From NCBI GenBank assembly GCA_014843695.1, contig CM026387.1, positions 71,707,749 through 71,771,748 on the forward strand: a stretch of DNA of 64,000 nt. Direction: 5' to 3'. Shown in pieces: positions 62,563 through 64,000 of the stretch. Origin of the DNA: Archivesica marissinica. Taxonomy: Eukaryota > Mollusca > Bivalvia > Venerida > Vesicomyidae. Made by a program: the position numbers and the translations under genes. The notes under the pieces were generated by a model that did not search any database, was not told the origin of the DNA, and saw only the letters and a list, made by a program, of their open reading frames with translations. Every line of letters begins with the position of its first letter. Positions within the stretch are counted from its first letter, which is position 1.

Positions 62563-64000
62563 CACCTTCTACCATTAGTCTACATGCACCTTCTACCATT
62601 ATTCCACATGATCCTTCCACGATTCACCACAAGTACCTTCTACCATTCACCACAGGTACCTTCTACCATTCACCACACACACCTTCTACCATTCACCACA
62701 TACACCTTCCACCATTCACCACAGGTACCTTCCACCATTCACCACACGCACTTTCCACCATTCACCACACACACCCTCTACCATTCACCACACGCACCTT
62801 CCACAATTCACCACAGGTACCTTCTACCATTCACCACACACACCTTCTACCATTCACCACACGCACCTTCCACAATTCACCACAGGTACCTTCCACCATT
62901 CACCACACACACCTTCTACCATTCACCAAAGGTACCTTCAACAATACACCACACACACCTTCCACCATTCACCACACACACCTTCTACCATTCACCACAC
63001 GCACCTTCCACAATTCACCACAGGTACCTTCCACCATTCACCACACACACCTTCTACCATTCACCACACGCACCTTCCATAATTCACCACAGGTACCTTC
63101 TACCATTCACCACACACACCTTCCACCATTAACCACACGCACCTTCCACCATTCACCACAGGTACCTTCCACCATTCACCACACACACCTTAAACCATAC
63201 ACCACACACATCTTCCACCATTCACCACACACACCTTCTACCATTCACCACACGCACCTTCCACAATACACCACAGGTACCTTCTACCATTCACCACACA
63301 CACCTTCCACCATTCACCACACGCACCTTCCACCATACACCACACGCACCTTCAACCATTCACCACAGATACCTTCCACCATTCACCACATGCACCTTCC
63401 ACCATTCACCACACGAACCTTCCACCATTCACCACACGCACCTTCTACCATTCACCACACGCACCTTCCACCATTCACCACAGGTACCTTCTACCATTCA
63501 CCACAGGTACCTTCTACCCTACACCACACACACCTGGTACCATTCACCACAGGTACCTTCTACCATTCACCACACGAACCTTCCACCATTCACCACACGC
63601 ACCTTCTACCATTCACCACACGCACCTTCCACAATTCACCAAAGGTACCTTCTACCATTCACCATACACACCTTCCACCATTCACCACACGCACCTTCCA
63701 CCATTCACCACAGGTACCTTCCACCATTAACCACATGCACCTTCCACAATTCACCACAGGCACCTTCCGCAATTCACCACAGGTACCTTCTACCAATCAC
63801 TACAGGCACCTTCCACCATTCACCACAGGCACCTTCCACCATTCACCACAGGTACCTTCCACAATTCACCACAGGTACCTTCTACAATTCACCACAGGCA
63901 CCTTCCACCATTCACCACAGGCACCTTCCACCATTCACCACAGGTACCTTCCACCATTCACCACAGGCACCTTCCACAATTCAACACAGGCACCTTCCGC
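62563..64000. repeat. Satellite 3: 23-bp minisatellite (right end open)
   Basis: About 62 tandem units of 23 bp (ACCTTCCACCATTCACCACA followed by GGT, CGC, CAC or TAC). The first two units next to the LINE are 24 bp with CATG ends and more diverged. Because 23 is not a multiple of three, the open frame at 62584-63132 merely cycles through all frames with a 23-residue period and is not a gene. The unit types (GGT, CGC, CAC endings) alternate without a fixed order. Confidence 0.95.

Noticed and set aside
62584..63132. 182-codon frame rich in His, Ser and Thr
   Set aside because: It lies wholly in the 23-bp minisatellite and its 23-residue period is three monomers.

Overview
The window is eukaryotic: it has spliced exon pieces, non-LTR retrotransposons with a poly(A) or tetranucleotide tail, tRNA-derived SINEs and about 48 kb of satellite DNA. 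It is AT-rich. An FBXL7-like F-box exon, the SINE types and the retroelement mix suggest an invertebrate, most likely a mollusc; the phylum is my inference. There is no bacterial operon, CRISPR array or rRNA gene.

Layout. 1-21868: a satellite with 50-bp monomers, grading at its right edge into a 45/50-bp mixed subfamily. 22203-23093 (minus): one internal exon of an FBXL7-like gene, with clean splice sites. Its next exon must lie left of the window, so the satellite sits in that gene's intron, or else the gene is broken. 23094-26748: non-satellite DNA with a possible LTR plus primer-binding site and two SINEs, each flanked by an exact target-site duplication. 26749-57986: a second satellite with 21-bp monomers, interrupted by three insertions. 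These are (a) 35350-37722, a decayed cut-and-paste transposon with terminal inverted repeats and an AT duplication, carrying the 5' half of a SWIM/YqaJ nuclease gene on the plus strand and a THAP-domain first exon on the minus strand, closest to ISL2EU; (b) 43742-43824, a short SINE-like fragment; (c) 45156-49399, a 4.2-kb element with CAGGGCGTTCA ends and a 7-bp duplication, containing a 5'-truncated jockey/CR1-type LINE. 58213-64000: a 23-bp minisatellite split by an L1/Tx1-type LINE (about 58261-62562) with a poly(A) tail. The minisatellite runs off the right end.

How it fits together. Only the F-box exon looks like a functional host gene. All transposon genes carry stops or frameshifts. 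The many long reading frames in the 21-bp satellite arise because the monomer is exactly seven codons and has no stop in three of six frames. Satellite phase on each side of the insertions lets the empty target sites be inferred, so the satellite predates the transposons. Repeated blocks of 1-4 kb inside both large satellites show continued amplification.
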